Source: Spirosoma arboris (GTDB lineage Bacteria; Bacteroidota; Bacteroidia; Cytophagales; Spirosomataceae). Taken from it: a DNA stretch of 64,000 bases. The translations under genes were made by a program, and so were the position numbers. A model generated the notes under the pieces. That model worked only from the letters and a program-made list of their open reading frames with translations, made no database searches and was not told the origin of the DNA. Position 1 is the first letter of the stretch, and each line of letters begins with the position of its first letter. Below, piece after piece: positions 27,200 to 37,600 of this stretch. Location of the stretch: NCBI RefSeq assembly GCF_009754945.1, contig NZ_WPIN01000006.1, positions 186,001 through 250,000 on the forward strand, read 5' to 3'.

Positions 27200-27748
27200 C
27201 TATGTACCATATTGCATCATGTACATAGTCTGTAGCTTATCGCGGGTTCGGAGCAGACGCATCTTTATGGCACTTTCTGACAACTGATACCGCTCGCTAA
27301 TTGCTTTAATCGATAAACCCTGTTCGTATTTAAGCCTTAATAAGGTTGCTTCCTGGCTTGGTAGGTCATTCATCATACACTCCATTATATGCCATTGATT
27401 TAATGTAGACTGATCCGACTCTGCCTCTACAACTATCGCTATATCAGAGAGTAATTCTACCCGCGTCCGTTTACGTAACCGAAGTTGATCAAGGCAGTGA
27501 TTGTGGGCAATTGAGTAAAGCCAGGTAGAAAATGATGAGCGATTCTCGAATGTTTTCAGTTTAAAATATACTTTAATAAAAATATCCTGAGTGAAATCTT
27601 TCGACGTTTCAGGATCTTGGGTCATTGAAAGGCATTTCTGATAAACTTTGCCGACATAACGATTGTAAATGGTTTCAAAACGATTTTTGTCCTTTGTGCT
27701 TTGACAAAAAGCAGATGCTTTTTGGTCTGCCAAATAGGTATCTTCCAT
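27200..27748 (-). CDS. ECF-type RNA polymerase sigma factor
   Basis: This 182-residue sigma-70-like factor has region 2 at about 25-95 (YNRYVGKVYQKCL, DFTQDIFIKVYFKLKTFENRSSFSTWLYSIAHNHCLDQLR) and region 4 at about 125-175 (LPSQEATLLRLKYEQGLSIKAISERYQLSESAIKMRLLRTRDKL). No anti-sigma gene is adjacent: downstream is the convergent M20 gene, upstream the hybrid sensor gene. A long nested palindrome lies 23-68 bases upstream of its start codon. Confidence 0.93.
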   Translation of the reverse strand: MEDTYLADQKASAFCQSTKDKNRFETIYNRYVGKVYQKCLSMTQDPETSKDFTQDIFIKVYFKLKTFENRSSFSTWLYSIAHNHCLDQLRLRKRTRVELLSDIAIVVEAESDQSTLNQWHIMECMMNDLPSQEATLLRLKYEQGLSIKAISERYQLSESAIKMRLLRTRDKLQTMYMMQYGT

Positions 27749-28064
27749 GATGTAATAAATTAGTTAAGTCGCTATATAGTGTAACAGATCACTAGGTGAT
27801 CAGTACACTATATAGCTTTTAAGTTACGGTAGGTAAATGGACTGCGGGTATTAAGTAGGCTGTTCTTAATGCATAGTTTGAAATCATTAATTAGAGCCTA
27901 ATGATTTCTCAAAGGTCTATTATATGCCTTATAAAAGCCGGTGATTTTGTACCAAAAACCGGTACATATATCCCAACTACCTCATCATTACCTCATATTA
28001 TACCTTATTGATATACTTTAATTATTTAATTGTATAATTAGTATTTACTTTTTGTAGATAGCTT
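27749..28064. other. 316-bp AT-rich gap between hybrid sensor gene and sigma factor gene
   Basis: It contains the nested palindrome at 27771-27816 (listed separately). The rest is AT-rich with no ORF or RNA gene recognised. It carries the leader and promoter of the sigma factor gene and the 3' end of the sensor transcript. Confidence 0.5.
27771..27816. repeat. Nested palindrome upstream of the ECF sigma gene
   Basis: The outer arms gctatatagtgta (27771-27783) and 27804-27816 are exact reverse complements. Inside, gatcac (27787-27792) and gtgatc (27796-27801) form a second stem. It could be an operator for a dimeric regulator, or a leader or terminator hairpin. Confidence 0.7.
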
Positions 28065-31000
28065 TTAAATAGTGCGAGAAAAAGCAGAAGGGGGCATCTG
28101 ATACACTTTTCGGAATGATCGGGCAAAATAAGAAGGATCTTCGAAGCCAACCATATAGGCAGTTTCAGCTACAGAATGCCCTTGGCGGAGAAGTTGAGCG
28201 GCCCGTTTTAATCGATAATTACGGATAAACTCGCCTGCTGATGTATCGGCTAGTGCTTTCAACTTTCGATGTAAATTCATCCGGCTCATGCCACTGGCTA
28301 AGATGAGTTCTTCGGCACCAAACGTTGTCTCATCTAAATGCTCCTCTACTAGTTGACAGAGTTTCTCGATCAGTGGATCGGTAGGTAAAGGTGGGTCGAT
28401 TGGGGTGGTTGGACTGATATTTGTGATACTGGCCAATACCCATTGCTGCAATTGACGGCGTCGTTCTAACAGGTTGCGAATACGTAACTGAAGTTCCTGG
28501 ATGTGGAATGGCTTGGCTATGTAAGCATCTGCTCCTACTGATAAACCTTCCAGCCGATCCTCAACCGATGCTTTAGCTGTCAGCAAAATAACCGGAATAT
28601 GGCTGGTTCTTGGATCTTTTTTTAGATTCTCACAAAGTTCATAACCGCCCATAACAGGCATCATAACGTCGCTGATGATTAAGTCTGGCACTAGGTTAAT
28701 TGCCTGTTCCCAACCTTGGACTCCGTTCTGTGCCTGGTGTATTGTGTAAGTACTCGATAAATTTTCGAAGATAAAATCACATAGAATTTTGTTGTCTTCA
28801 ACAAGTAACACAAGAGAAGTCTTGTCAGATTGTTTCTTAGGTTGATTATTCTCTGGAGTGACCTTTAGAGTTTCAGTTGTTTCGGTAGGTGTAAACGAGA
28901 GCGTATTGGCTTGGCGATAGGGCAAATAAATGGTGAAGGCGGTTCCTAAGCTTACTTTACTGGTTACCTGAAGTATACCTGACTGAAATTCAACTAACTC
29001 TTTTACTAAGGCTAACCCAATGCCCGTCCCTGCCTGTTCGAAGGAGGAAGCCTGATCGGATTTTAACAGGTTGGTAGAGCCGTTTTCTGCCCGATAAAAT
29101 CGGTCGAAAATATACGGTAAGTCCTCTGGCGAAATACCAATGCCATTATCAGAAACGATAATCCGAATCCAGGATTCCTGAATAGAATTCGTTTGAGTTG
29201 ACTGAGTGGCCCCAGGATGGGCAGCGGCTACATTTATACTTACTTTTCCACCTATAGGCGTAAATTTCAATGCATTGGCTACAAGATTAGTTATAATTCT
29301 TGCCAGTTTTTCTGAGTCGAACCAATATTTTGTATGTATGGTCTCTGCCTGAAAAATTAATTGAATACTTTTTGCTTGTGCCTGTGACTCAAATGAATGC
29401 ACCAATTCGTTTATAAACACTTTCAGATTGCCCAGACTTTCATTGAGCCGCAGAGCATGAGCCTCTGCTTTTGATAGGTCTATTAACTGGTTAACCAGTT
29501 CCAGAATTTGGGTGGCATTGTTATTAATTAAGTCAAGCTGATACTGATCATCCCTACTAGGTAATCGATTCTTTAATGTTTCTACTGGCCCCAGAATTAA
29601 GGTTAGCGGTGTTCTGAATTCATGCGCAATATTGGTAAAGAAACGCGCTTTCATTATATCAATTGCCTTAAGATGTTTTGCTTCCTGTTGATTCACATAG
29701 GCCTGAACCAATATATAGCCTACTGTCACTATTCCGGCAATGTATATAAGAATAGCCCACCAGGTAGCCCACCAAGGTGGACGAATAATTAGCTTAAGCA
29801 ATCGAACATGTTTGCTCCAAATGCCCGATGTGTTCGAGGCATTTAACTTCAGGGTGTAACGCCCCCAGTCTAAATCGGTGTATTGAATTACGGGTTCTTG
29901 GGTTTCAATCCATTGCTGGTTCAACCCAATTAGCTGATAACGATACCGAATTTTGTTGTGTCGATTATATTGCAGAGCGGCAAAATGAACAGCAATAAAG
30001 TTTTGATTATATGGTAACTCCAGCCTGCTTACCGCTTGAATAGGAAGGAAATTAGTTAATGGGCCTGATATTATCGGCTGGTTATTTAATTGAATATTGG
30101 TGATTTGTATGGAAGGCTGATAAGTATCATCGTGCAATTGTCGGGGGAAAAAAGAGGTAATGCCCTCCAGACCTCCCATCAGTATACGGTCGTTGGGTAG
30201 GTGAAGGAAATGAAAGCGATTGAATTCATTTTCCAGAAGGCCATCTTCCTCTGTATAGATACTCGTCTGAAAAGTCCGACGATCCATGCGACAAAGCCCC
30301 TGATTTGTACAAATCCATAGAAAACCCTGCTGGTCAGGAATGGCTGAATAAATTACGTTATTAGGTAAGCCGGTTTGCGTAGAAAATCGACGGCACGTAC
30401 CGGTTCGTTTGTCAAAACGGCATAGGCCACTACCAAACGTACCTACCCATAAACTGTTTTGGTCAAAAGGGTCGTCGTATAAGCAAAACAACTGGTTGCT
30501 GCTAAGCGAGTTCAAATTCTTTGACTGATGCTTATACGCCCTGATCTGGCCATTAGTACGATCTACTCGATATAGTCCTTGTGTAGCGGTAGCTATCCAT
30601 AAGGCCTGTTTATCAACGACAACCTGAAGTATTTCCCCTTCTATAACATTGGATGAATTCGCACGTGGTCTTAATCCATTTGCCCGATCGTTTCCACGAA
30701 TAGGATGTTGAAAAAGTCGCCATTGACCGGCTTCGTACCACATAGCCAGCGAATCCGTTACGACCCACACATGGCCTGCAGGGTCGGTTGCCATAGGAGC
30801 TATGGGTTTATCCCAATAATGCCGTAATCCAACAGTAGGTGGAACAGAAATGGAGGTAATCTGTTTGGTTTGTAGATCGAGTTTGTAAAAACGCCTGTAG
30901 CCCGTATTGAACCACAGTTTTCCCGCTTTATCAACTGTATACCGGAAATAATAGGGTATATCCTTCTCGATTTCAAATGGCATTTGAGCGGGAGAGACGC

Positions 31001-32090
31001 CTAATTCCCGAATGAACAGGTCTGTATAGAAATTGTGCTGGTAAGGCACCGCTTTAAACTGACTGGCTTTGAGGTTGTATTTAAGAATACCAGCTTTGTC
31101 AGTACCTACCCATAACACGTCCGAGCGGTCAATAAGTAAGCTTCGCAAGGCTACTCCCTCCTTCAATTCTACCAATACGTTTACTCCCTCTGTTTCACTG
31201 AATCGTAGCAGGTCGTTATACTGATTGCTAAAGTACGTGTTGCCTTCACTATCTGTTACAATGCTCTTATTCTGCAAGCTTATAGCGGACGTAGTTGAAT
31301 GGGGTAAGGCAAACGACCGGATACGACTGGATCGGGTGTCCAGTATCAGTATTGAGTGATTTGTTTGAATAAACAGGTGTCCATTAGGCAGTAGACAAAT
31401 CCCTCTGACAGCATTATCGGGAAGAAAGTACTGAATGAACTGGTTGGTTAGCGGATCTAGTCGATAAAGTCCCTTATCAGTAGAAACCCAAACCGTTCTT
31501 TGTTTATCCTGAATGAAAGTACAGTCATCCGAGTAAAAAGGTGGAAGCTTATAAAGCCGGAAACGATGCGTAATCGGATCAATACAGGCGATTTTATTGG
31601 AACGAAAGCTAAGCCATAATTGGCCTTTCTGATCGAAATAATGGGTGCGAATGAAATCCAGACCCAACAGGCGTTTAAAAAAAGGTTCTCTGGAGAAATT
31701 AACGAATGTTTCCCGTACGGGGTCCATTATATCAATAGCGTTTTGGTCGCCGAAGATCCAGATTCTTCCTAACCTGTCGAGCCCCAGCCCTGAAAGACCT
31801 GATGAGGAAATACCCGGCTTCCCATCCGTAGTTGGCTGAAACACTTTAAAATGCTTTCCATCGTAGCGGCATAGGCCATCGCGAGTTGCCATCCAGATAA
31901 AACCCTGACGATCCTGTACAATAGCAGGCACAAAGGCCTGGGGTAATCCCTGTTTGCTGGTTATGGCCTCTGATTGTGGTAACGTAAACGTTTGAGCATA
32001 TAACGGTATTTTACTTATACTGATAAGCGTTAATATAAATAAAATCAACACTAAGGCTACTCGTAAATAATGAATGAAAACCGAACGCAT
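28065..32090 (-). CDS. Hybrid two-component system regulator (propeller sensor kinase / receiver / AraC)
   Basis: This 1341-residue one-protein phosphorelay has a signal/anchor at 1-33 and a periplasmic two-component-regulator beta-propeller (about 40-650). Repeats include QDRQGFIWMATRDGLCRYDG, GLGRIWI and DQQGFLWICTNQGLCR. Then come a Y_Y_Y domain (about 680-765), a transmembrane helix (about 772-795), HisKA with HEFRTP (about 823), HATPase (DNGIGI, GTGIGLALVK), a receiver (about 1095-1210, Asp in SDVMMP about 1140) and an AraC-type helix-turn-helix (about 1240-1341). Such HTCS proteins sense glycan fragments and activate nearby glycoside hydrolase genes. Here the divergent neighbour is a fucosidase. 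Confidence 0.95.
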   Translation of the reverse strand: MRSVFIHYLRVALVLILFILTLISISKIPLYAQTFTLPQSEAITSKQGLPQAFVPAIVQDRQGFIWMATRDGLCRYDGKHFKVFQPTTDGKPGISSSGLSGLGLDRLGRIWIFGDQNAIDIMDPVRETFVNFSREPFFKRLLGLDFIRTHYFDQKGQLWLSFRSNKIACIDPITHRFRLYKLPPFYSDDCTFIQDKQRTVWVSTDKGLYRLDPLTNQFIQYFLPDNAVRGICLLPNGHLFIQTNHSILILDTRSSRIRSFALPHSTTSAISLQNKSIVTDSEGNTYFSNQYNDLLRFSETEGVNVLVELKEGVALRSLLIDRSDVLWVGTDKAGILKYNLKASQFKAVPYQHNFYTDLFIRELGVSPAQMPFEIEKDIPYYFRYTVDKAGKLWFNTGYRRFYKLDLQTKQITSISVPPTVGLRHYWDKPIAPMATDPAGHVWVVTDSLAMWYEAGQWRLFQHPIRGNDRANGLRPRANSSNVIEGEILQVVVDKQALWIATATQGLYRVDRTNGQIRAYKHQSKNLNSLSSNQLFCLYDDPFDQNSLWVGTFGSGLCRFDKRTGTCRRFSTQTGLPNNVIYSAIPDQQGFLWICTNQGLCRMDRRTFQTSIYTEEDGLLENEFNRFHFLHLPNDRILMGGLEGITSFFPRQLHDDTYQPSIQITNIQLNNQPIISGPLTNFLPIQAVSRLELPYNQNFIAVHFAALQYNRHNKIRYRYQLIGLNQQWIETQEPVIQYTDLDWGRYTLKLNASNTSGIWSKHVRLLKLIIRPPWWATWWAILIYIAGIVTVGYILVQAYVNQQEAKHLKAIDIMKARFFTNIAHEFRTPLTLILGPVETLKNRLPSRDDQYQLDLINNNATQILELVNQLIDLSKAEAHALRLNESLGNLKVFINELVHSFESQAQAKSIQLIFQAETIHTKYWFDSEKLARIITNLVANALKFTPIGGKVSINVAAAHPGATQSTQTNSIQESWIRIIVSDNGIGISPEDLPYIFDRFYRAENGSTNLLKSDQASSFEQAGTGIGLALVKELVEFQSGILQVTSKVSLGTAFTIYLPYRQANTLSFTPTETTETLKVTPENNQPKKQSDKTSLVLLVEDNKILCDFIFENLSSTYTIHQAQNGVQGWEQAINLVPDLIISDVMMPVMGGYELCENLKKDPRTSHIPVILLTAKASVEDRLEGLSVGADAYIAKPFHIQELQLRIRNLLERRRQLQQWVLASITNISPTTPIDPPLPTDPLIEKLCQLVEEHLDETTFGAEELILASGMSRMNLHRKLKALADTSAGEFIRNYRLKRAAQLLRQGHSVAETAYMVGFEDPSYFARSFRKVYQMPPSAFSRTI

Positions 32091-32444
32091 TTGTCTAATT
32101 AGGCAAAAAGAATGACATAAAATAGAAAATAAATAAGTTAATATATAATATTTTCAATTTTTAAGTAAGTAATATAAAGATTTTATTCGTTCAATAACAT
32201 AATTAGAAAATCTTAATAATAAGAACCTGTTAATATGATAAGTAGATATACTTAATCCTATATACGTACTCATTAATTGATCTGCTTTTGTCGAAATAGT
32301 CTCGTGAGGGTTCGCCTGTTCGCTATGAAGTTGATGCCCTTTAGGTAAGCATCTATGTCAATAACCGGTTGGAGAGGTTGTTTTTTAGTTACTTTTAGGG
32401 GCTAAAAAATAAGTCTAATTCCCTTACTGACTTTCCTATTTATT
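32091..32444. other. 354-bp divergent AT-rich control region (HTCS / fucosidase)
   Basis: It holds promoters for both divergent genes, but no exact TAnnTTTG box was found on either strand. Weak hairpins are aagatttt/aaaatctt (32177-32184, 32207-32214) and gatgc/gcatc (32333-32337, 32349-32353). It is the expected binding region for the AraC domain of the hybrid regulator. Confidence 0.45.
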
Positions 32445-33803
32445 ATGCGTTTTTATTCTGCTCTTACTGGGTTATTGGTATTACTGACGGTAACTTGCCT
32501 TACGGCTCAACCAACGGTTAAACCGACTCCCCGCCAGCTTGCCTGGCAACCGTTGGAAACCACGGCGTTTCTGCACTTTACGGTCAATACGTTTACTGAT
32601 AAAGAGTGGGGTGATGGCACCGAAAGTCCGGCAATATTTAATCCTACGAAACTGGATGCTCGTCAATGGATTAAAGCCCTGAAAGAAGCCGGTTTCAAAA
32701 TGGCCATCATTACGGCCAAGCATCATGACGGCTTCTGCCTATGGCCATCCAAAATGACCGAGCATTCCGTGAAAAATAGCCCCTGGAAGAACGGGAAAGG
32801 TGATGTGGTACGTGAGGTAGCCGATGCCTGTCGTGAATTTGGTTTGAAATTCGGTGTGTATCTATCGCCTTGGGATCGTCATGAACCGCGCTATGGCACA
32901 GCTGCTTACAACGATTATTACAAAAGCCAGTTGCGCGAATTGCTGACTAATTATGGCCCTATTTCGGAGGTCTGGTTCGATGGGGCGAAGGGCGAAAATG
33001 CCAAAGATATGACGTACGATTTTGCTGGGTATTGGGCGCTGGTTCGGGAGTTACAACCCAATGCGGTCATGTTTTCGGATGCTGGGCCTGATGTTCGATG
33101 GGTGGGTAACGAAGCTGGGAACGCGGGCGAAACCTGCTGGTCGACAATCAATACTGATGGATTAGCTCCTGGTGTAGCTGATTCCAAATACCTGAACCGG
33201 GGTGACGCGACGGGTAAACAATGGGTTCCGGCAGAGACCGACGTATCTATCCGACCCGGCTGGTTTTATCATGAAAAGGAAGATGCTAAAGTGCGCTCAG
33301 GCAAAAACCTGGTCAATCTTTATTACCAGTCGGTTGGCCGGAATAGTTTGTTGTTGCTGAATGTGCCTCCCAATCGTGAGGGTCTTTTCTCAGAGCCTGA
33401 TCTGGCGAGTTTGAAAGAGTTTCGCAGGATTCTAGACGAAACATTTAAACAAAATCTGGTGGCTAAACAGCCCAAGCTTACTGATAAACAGCTTGGCACA
33501 TTCACGACGTTGTCTGCCAATCAACCGCTAACCATTGAGTTAAATGGCGAGCAACCCTTTGATCGCGTGTCGATTCAGGAAAATATTGCCAATGGACAAC
33601 GTATTGCCAGTGGGCGGGTTGAGTATTGGGATGGTTCGGCATGGAAGCCACTTCAGACATTCACAACGGTAGGCTATAAACGGTTATTACGTTTCCCGAC
33701 CGTGAAATCGTCGAAGCTTCGTTTGATCATTGCCAATGCCAATGGTTCGGTAGAGCTGGCGGAAGTAGGCGTTTATAAAGCATCGGCGCGAGAAGGAGAA
33801 TGA
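32445..33803 (+). CDS. Alpha-L-fucosidase (GH29), secreted
   Basis: This 452-residue enzyme has a signal peptide (residues 1-21, ending LTAQ). The GH29 barrel shows FLHFTVNTFTDKEWGDG (42-58), ITAKHHDGFCLWPS (89-102), the active-site His-His-Asp region, and the nucleophile Asp179 in EVWFDGAKG. A C-terminal galactose-binding-like domain (about 350-450) follows. It removes terminal alpha-L-fucose from glycans in the periplasm or at the surface. It is divergent from the HTCS regulator. No SusC/SusD pair is present, so this is a minimal locus. Confidence 0.93.
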   Translation: MRFYSALTGLLVLLTVTCLTAQPTVKPTPRQLAWQPLETTAFLHFTVNTFTDKEWGDGTESPAIFNPTKLDARQWIKALKEAGFKMAIITAKHHDGFCLWPSKMTEHSVKNSPWKNGKGDVVREVADACREFGLKFGVYLSPWDRHEPRYGTAAYNDYYKSQLRELLTNYGPISEVWFDGAKGENAKDMTYDFAGYWALVRELQPNAVMFSDAGPDVRWVGNEAGNAGETCWSTINTDGLAPGVADSKYLNRGDATGKQWVPAETDVSIRPGWFYHEKEDAKVRSGKNLVNLYYQSVGRNSLLLLNVPPNREGLFSEPDLASLKEFRRILDETFKQNLVAKQPKLTDKQLGTFTTLSANQPLTIELNGEQPFDRVSIQENIANGQRIASGRVEYWDGSAWKPLQTFTTVGYKRLLRFPTVKSSKLRLIIANANGSVELAEVGVYKASAREGE

Positions 33804-33808
33804 TGAGC

Positions 33809-33854
33809 GATAGCGCGAGCAAATTGGGCAACCGTTGCGGACGCTCGCGCTATC
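33809..33854. repeat. REP-like inverted repeat after the fucosidase gene
   Basis: gatagcgcgagc (33809-33820) is the exact reverse complement of 33843-33854. The loop contains its own small stem gcaa/ttgc. It starts just after the fucosidase stop and probably terminates or protects its mRNA. Confidence 0.7.
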
Positions 33855-33947
33855 ATCTACTGGATTATTTCTAAATTAGCTGGAGGAACTGCTCTATATA
33901 AACTTTCAGCGCTACCTTGCGTTTAGCACCTAAAAGAAAGCGGGTTC

Positions 33948-34340
33948 ATGAAATCAATCGTTGCTTTTTTGCTGGCGGGTCTAATTCTGGGGAGCAGTTT
34001 GCTGCCCGGTTTTGGCGTCGATCAGTCGACCAAACTGGTCGAACTGATACAGCATTACCAGCAACATGTAAAAGCAGATCATGACCATAATCTGAGTTTC
34101 TCTGATTTTATGGTCATGCATTATGGCGAAAACTCAGAACACCACAAGCACCCTAACCACAGTCACCACAACTTGCCTTCGGTAGGCCATATGGTTAATG
34201 GTTTCATGCCGAATAACCTTCGATTAAGCATTACATCGTGTCTATCGGTGGGGATTTTTTCTCAGATGGCGTTCTCGCGCTATACAAATCTGTATTCGTT
34301 TCTATCGGTTTTCTCCCTAATAAACCCTCCCAGACGCTAG
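33948..34340 (+). CDS. Histidine-rich envelope protein preceding a metal-efflux pump
   Basis: This 130-residue protein has an N-terminal signal (FLLAGLILGSSLLPG) and a segment with 12 histidines between residues 36 and 81, including DHDH and EHHKHPNHSHH. Such clusters bind Zn, Ni, Co or Cu. The C-terminal part is more hydrophobic (LSVGIFSQMAF). I do not recognise a named family. The position directly upstream of a CzcA-type pump suggests a periplasmic metal chaperone or sensor role, which is inference. Confidence 0.7.
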   Translation: MKSIVAFLLAGLILGSSLLPGFGVDQSTKLVELIQHYQQHVKADHDHNLSFSDFMVMHYGENSEHHKHPNHSHHNLPSVGHMVNGFMPNNLRLSITSCLSVGIFSQMAFSRYTNLYSFLSVFSLINPPRR

Positions 34341-34365
34341 CTTTTGCGTACCTGTAGGCCGAATT

Positions 34366-34614
34366 ATGCCCGTTCATGTGGTATTACTATACTGGCTGGC
34401 CTATTTACTTGCCCTGTTTTCCTGCTTTTGTGCTGTGTTTGATCGTTCGAAACGACAGACTAATGGCATACGTCATTCTGCACGCCATACGGCCCTGGTC
34501 GTATTATTTCCTGCATGTATCAGGCCATGGTGGCCTGCCTTAGAGGATATTATTAGCCGACTTATTTACGGTAGTCACTATGCTGAACACCATCATTCAT
34601 TTTTCAATACATAA
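34366..34614 (+). CDS. Small putative membrane protein overlapping the pump gene (doubtful)
   Basis: This 82-residue frame starts 26 bp after the His-rich gene and overlaps the first 35 bp of the pump gene. Residues 3-24 (VHVVLLYWLAYLLALFSCFCAV) form a likely membrane helix, and the tail has HYAEHHH. The gap would otherwise be 240 bp with no function. It may be a genuine small accessory protein or a chance frame. No family is recognised. Confidence 0.35.
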   Translation: MPVHVVLLYWLAYLLALFSCFCAVFDRSKRQTNGIRHSARHTALVVLFPACIRPWWPALEDIISRLIYGSHYAEHHHSFFNT

Positions 34615-37600
34615 CAAACTCATCATTGGTTTTCTGGCCTTGGCATTAGTAGCCTGGGGCGGTTGGTCGGCGACACAATTGCCGATTGATGCAGTACCCG
34701 ATATTACCAATAATCAAGTTCAGGTTATTACCAGTAGCCCGTCGCTGGCGGCTGAGGACATCGAACGACTTGTTACATTTCCAGTGGAAGTCGGGCTCTC
34801 CAACATACCCGGTCTGATCGAACTCAGGTCGTTTTCCCGCTTTGGGCTGTCTATCGTAACGGTTGTATTCAGCGATGCAACCGATGTGTATTGGGCACGG
34901 CAGCAGATTGCCGAGCGATTACAGACTGTAACAACCCAGATTCCGCCGGGCGTTGGTACACCTATAATGGCTCCTGTTACAACCGGATTGGGCGAAATTT
35001 TCCAATACACAGTTGCCCCCAAAAAGGGCTACGAAAGTAAATACTCGTTGGCCGATCTACGTACCATTCAGGACTGGATTATCCGTCGAGGACTGCTTGG
35101 AACACCTGGTGTAGCAGATGTGAGTAGTTTCGGGGGACTGCTTAAACAATATGAGATCGCTGTTGATCCTGATCGACTGCGCAGTATGGGGGTCACTGTC
35201 AATGACTTGTTTACGGCCCTACAAAAAAACAACCAGAACACGGGTGGTGCCTATATTGACAGGAAACCCAACGCCTTCTTTATTCGGTCTAATGGGTTGA
35301 TTAGTTCCATTGACGACATTGCTAATGTTGTTGTAAGGCTGAATGATCAACGATTACCTGTAAGAGTGCGCGATGTTGCACAGGTGCAAATGGGTTCGGC
35401 GGTACGTTATGGGGCCGTAACGCGCAATGGTCAGGGCGAAACTGTTGGAGCAATCGTGATGATGATCAAGGGCGGAAATTCGTCTGAAGTGATTAAGGCC
35501 GTAAAAAACAAGATCGCTGAAATCAGAAAAACGTTGCCAGAAGGCGTTCAGATTATCCCGTTTCTGGACCGTACAAAAATGGTCAATAGTGCCATCGGTA
35601 CTGTAGAACGCAACCTGTTGGAAGGGGCTATTATCGTCATTTTGGTGCTGGTATTACTGTTGGGTAACTGGCGGGCAGGCGTAGTAGTTGCTTCGGTGAT
35701 TCCGCTTGCCTTGCTCTTCGCTATTTCGATGATGAATCTCTTTGATGTATCGGGCAACCTGATGAGCCTTGGGGCTATCGACTTTGGATTGATTGTCGAT
35801 GGGGCCGTTATCATTGTGGAAGCTACGCTGCATCACATTATCCTCCGAAATAAAGACCAGACTCTCACACAGGAGCAAATGGATAATGAGGTCTTTGGGG
35901 CAGCTAGCCGAATTCGGTCATCGGCTGCTTTTGGCGAGATTATCATTCTGATTGTATACCTGCCTATTCTGGCGTTGTCGGGAGTGGAAGGCAAAATGTT
36001 TCGACCCATGGCCCTGACGGTCGCGTTTGCTATTCTGGGCGCGTTTATCCTGTCGCTTACTTATGTGCCCATGATTTCGTCCTTGTTACTGGACAAAAAA
36101 GTCGTTCACAAGGAGACGTTTTCGGCTAAGCTAATGAAGCAGCTCCAACGGTTTTACGAACCAGTACTATTAGGATCACTGCGGCATCGACTGCCCATTT
36201 TGCTTGGGGCTTTGGGCTTATTAGCGCTAGCCGGATTTCTGTTTAGCCGTATGGGTGGCGAGTTCATTCCGCAGTTGGATGAAGGCGATTTTGCGGTTGA
36301 CACCCGTACACTAACGGGCAGTTCTTTATCCGAAACGGTCGATGCGACGCTCAAAGCCGAGCGAATTTTGCTGAAACAGTTCCCCGAAGTAGAGCAGGTT
36401 GTTGCAAAAATTGGTTCCGGCGAAATTCCAACTGATCCGATGCCGATCGAAGCAGCCGATCAGATGATAATTTTAAAACCAAAAGATCAGTGGACGTCGG
36501 CCAAAACCCGTGATGAACTGGCAGGGAAAATGGCGGAGGCTTTATCGGTAATACCAGGAGTAACTTTTGGCTTTCAGCAGCCTGTACAGATGCGCTTCAA
36601 TGAATTGATGACAGGCGCACGGCAGGATGTCGCGTTGAAAATTTATGGCGAAGATCTCGATCAACTGGAAAAACTAGCTAACAGGGTGGGCGCCATTATC
36701 CGGCGCATTGATGGGGCAAAAGATCTGTACGTTGAGCAGGTTGCAGGCTTAGCGCAGATTCTGATCAAGCTAGACCGGAATCAACTAGCGCGCTTCGGCT
36801 TGAACGTGGCCGATGTCAACCAAACCATTAATACCGCCTTTGCAGGGCAATCGGCAGGCCTGGTTTTCGAAGGCGAAAAACGCTTTGATCTGGTTGTTCG
36901 GCTGGCTGCCGATAAGCGGCAACGTATTGAAGATATTCAGAACGTTTATATCGCCACGCCAACTGGACCTTCCAGTCCGGGCCAGCAGATTCCGCTGTCG
37001 GAAGTGGCAAAGGTGACAATGGAGCAGGCCCCTAATCAAATTCAGCGTGACGATACCCACCGACGTATCACCTTGGGTTTCAACGTGCGCGGGCGAGATG
37101 TGGAAAGTATCGTGAACGAACTTCGGCAGAAAGTCGATCAGCAGATTAAGTTTCCGGCGGGTTACTATGTTACCTATGGTGGCCAGTTTCAGAACTTAGT
37201 TGATGCCAAGCAACGACTAAGTATCGCCGTACCCATTGCTCTCGCACTGATTTTTGCTTTACTCTTTTTTACGTTCGATTCTGTTCGTCAGAGCCTGCTC
37301 ATTTTTATGGCGATTCCAATGGCGGCCATTGGGGGTGTATTTGCCCTGTTGCTACGCGGTATGCCATTTAGTATTTCGGCAGGTGTCGGTTTTATTGCCC
37401 TCTTCGGAGTATCGGTGCTGAACGGTATCGTCCTGATTGCCGAATTCAACCGTCTGCGGCACGAAGAGGGACTGACCGATATGATCGAGATTATCCGAAA
37501 GGGTGCTGAGGTGCGCTTGCGACCGGTTATCATGACGGCTCTTGTCGCGTCGTTCGGCTTTATTCCAATGGCGGTTTCCAATTCGGCAGGGGCCGAAGTT

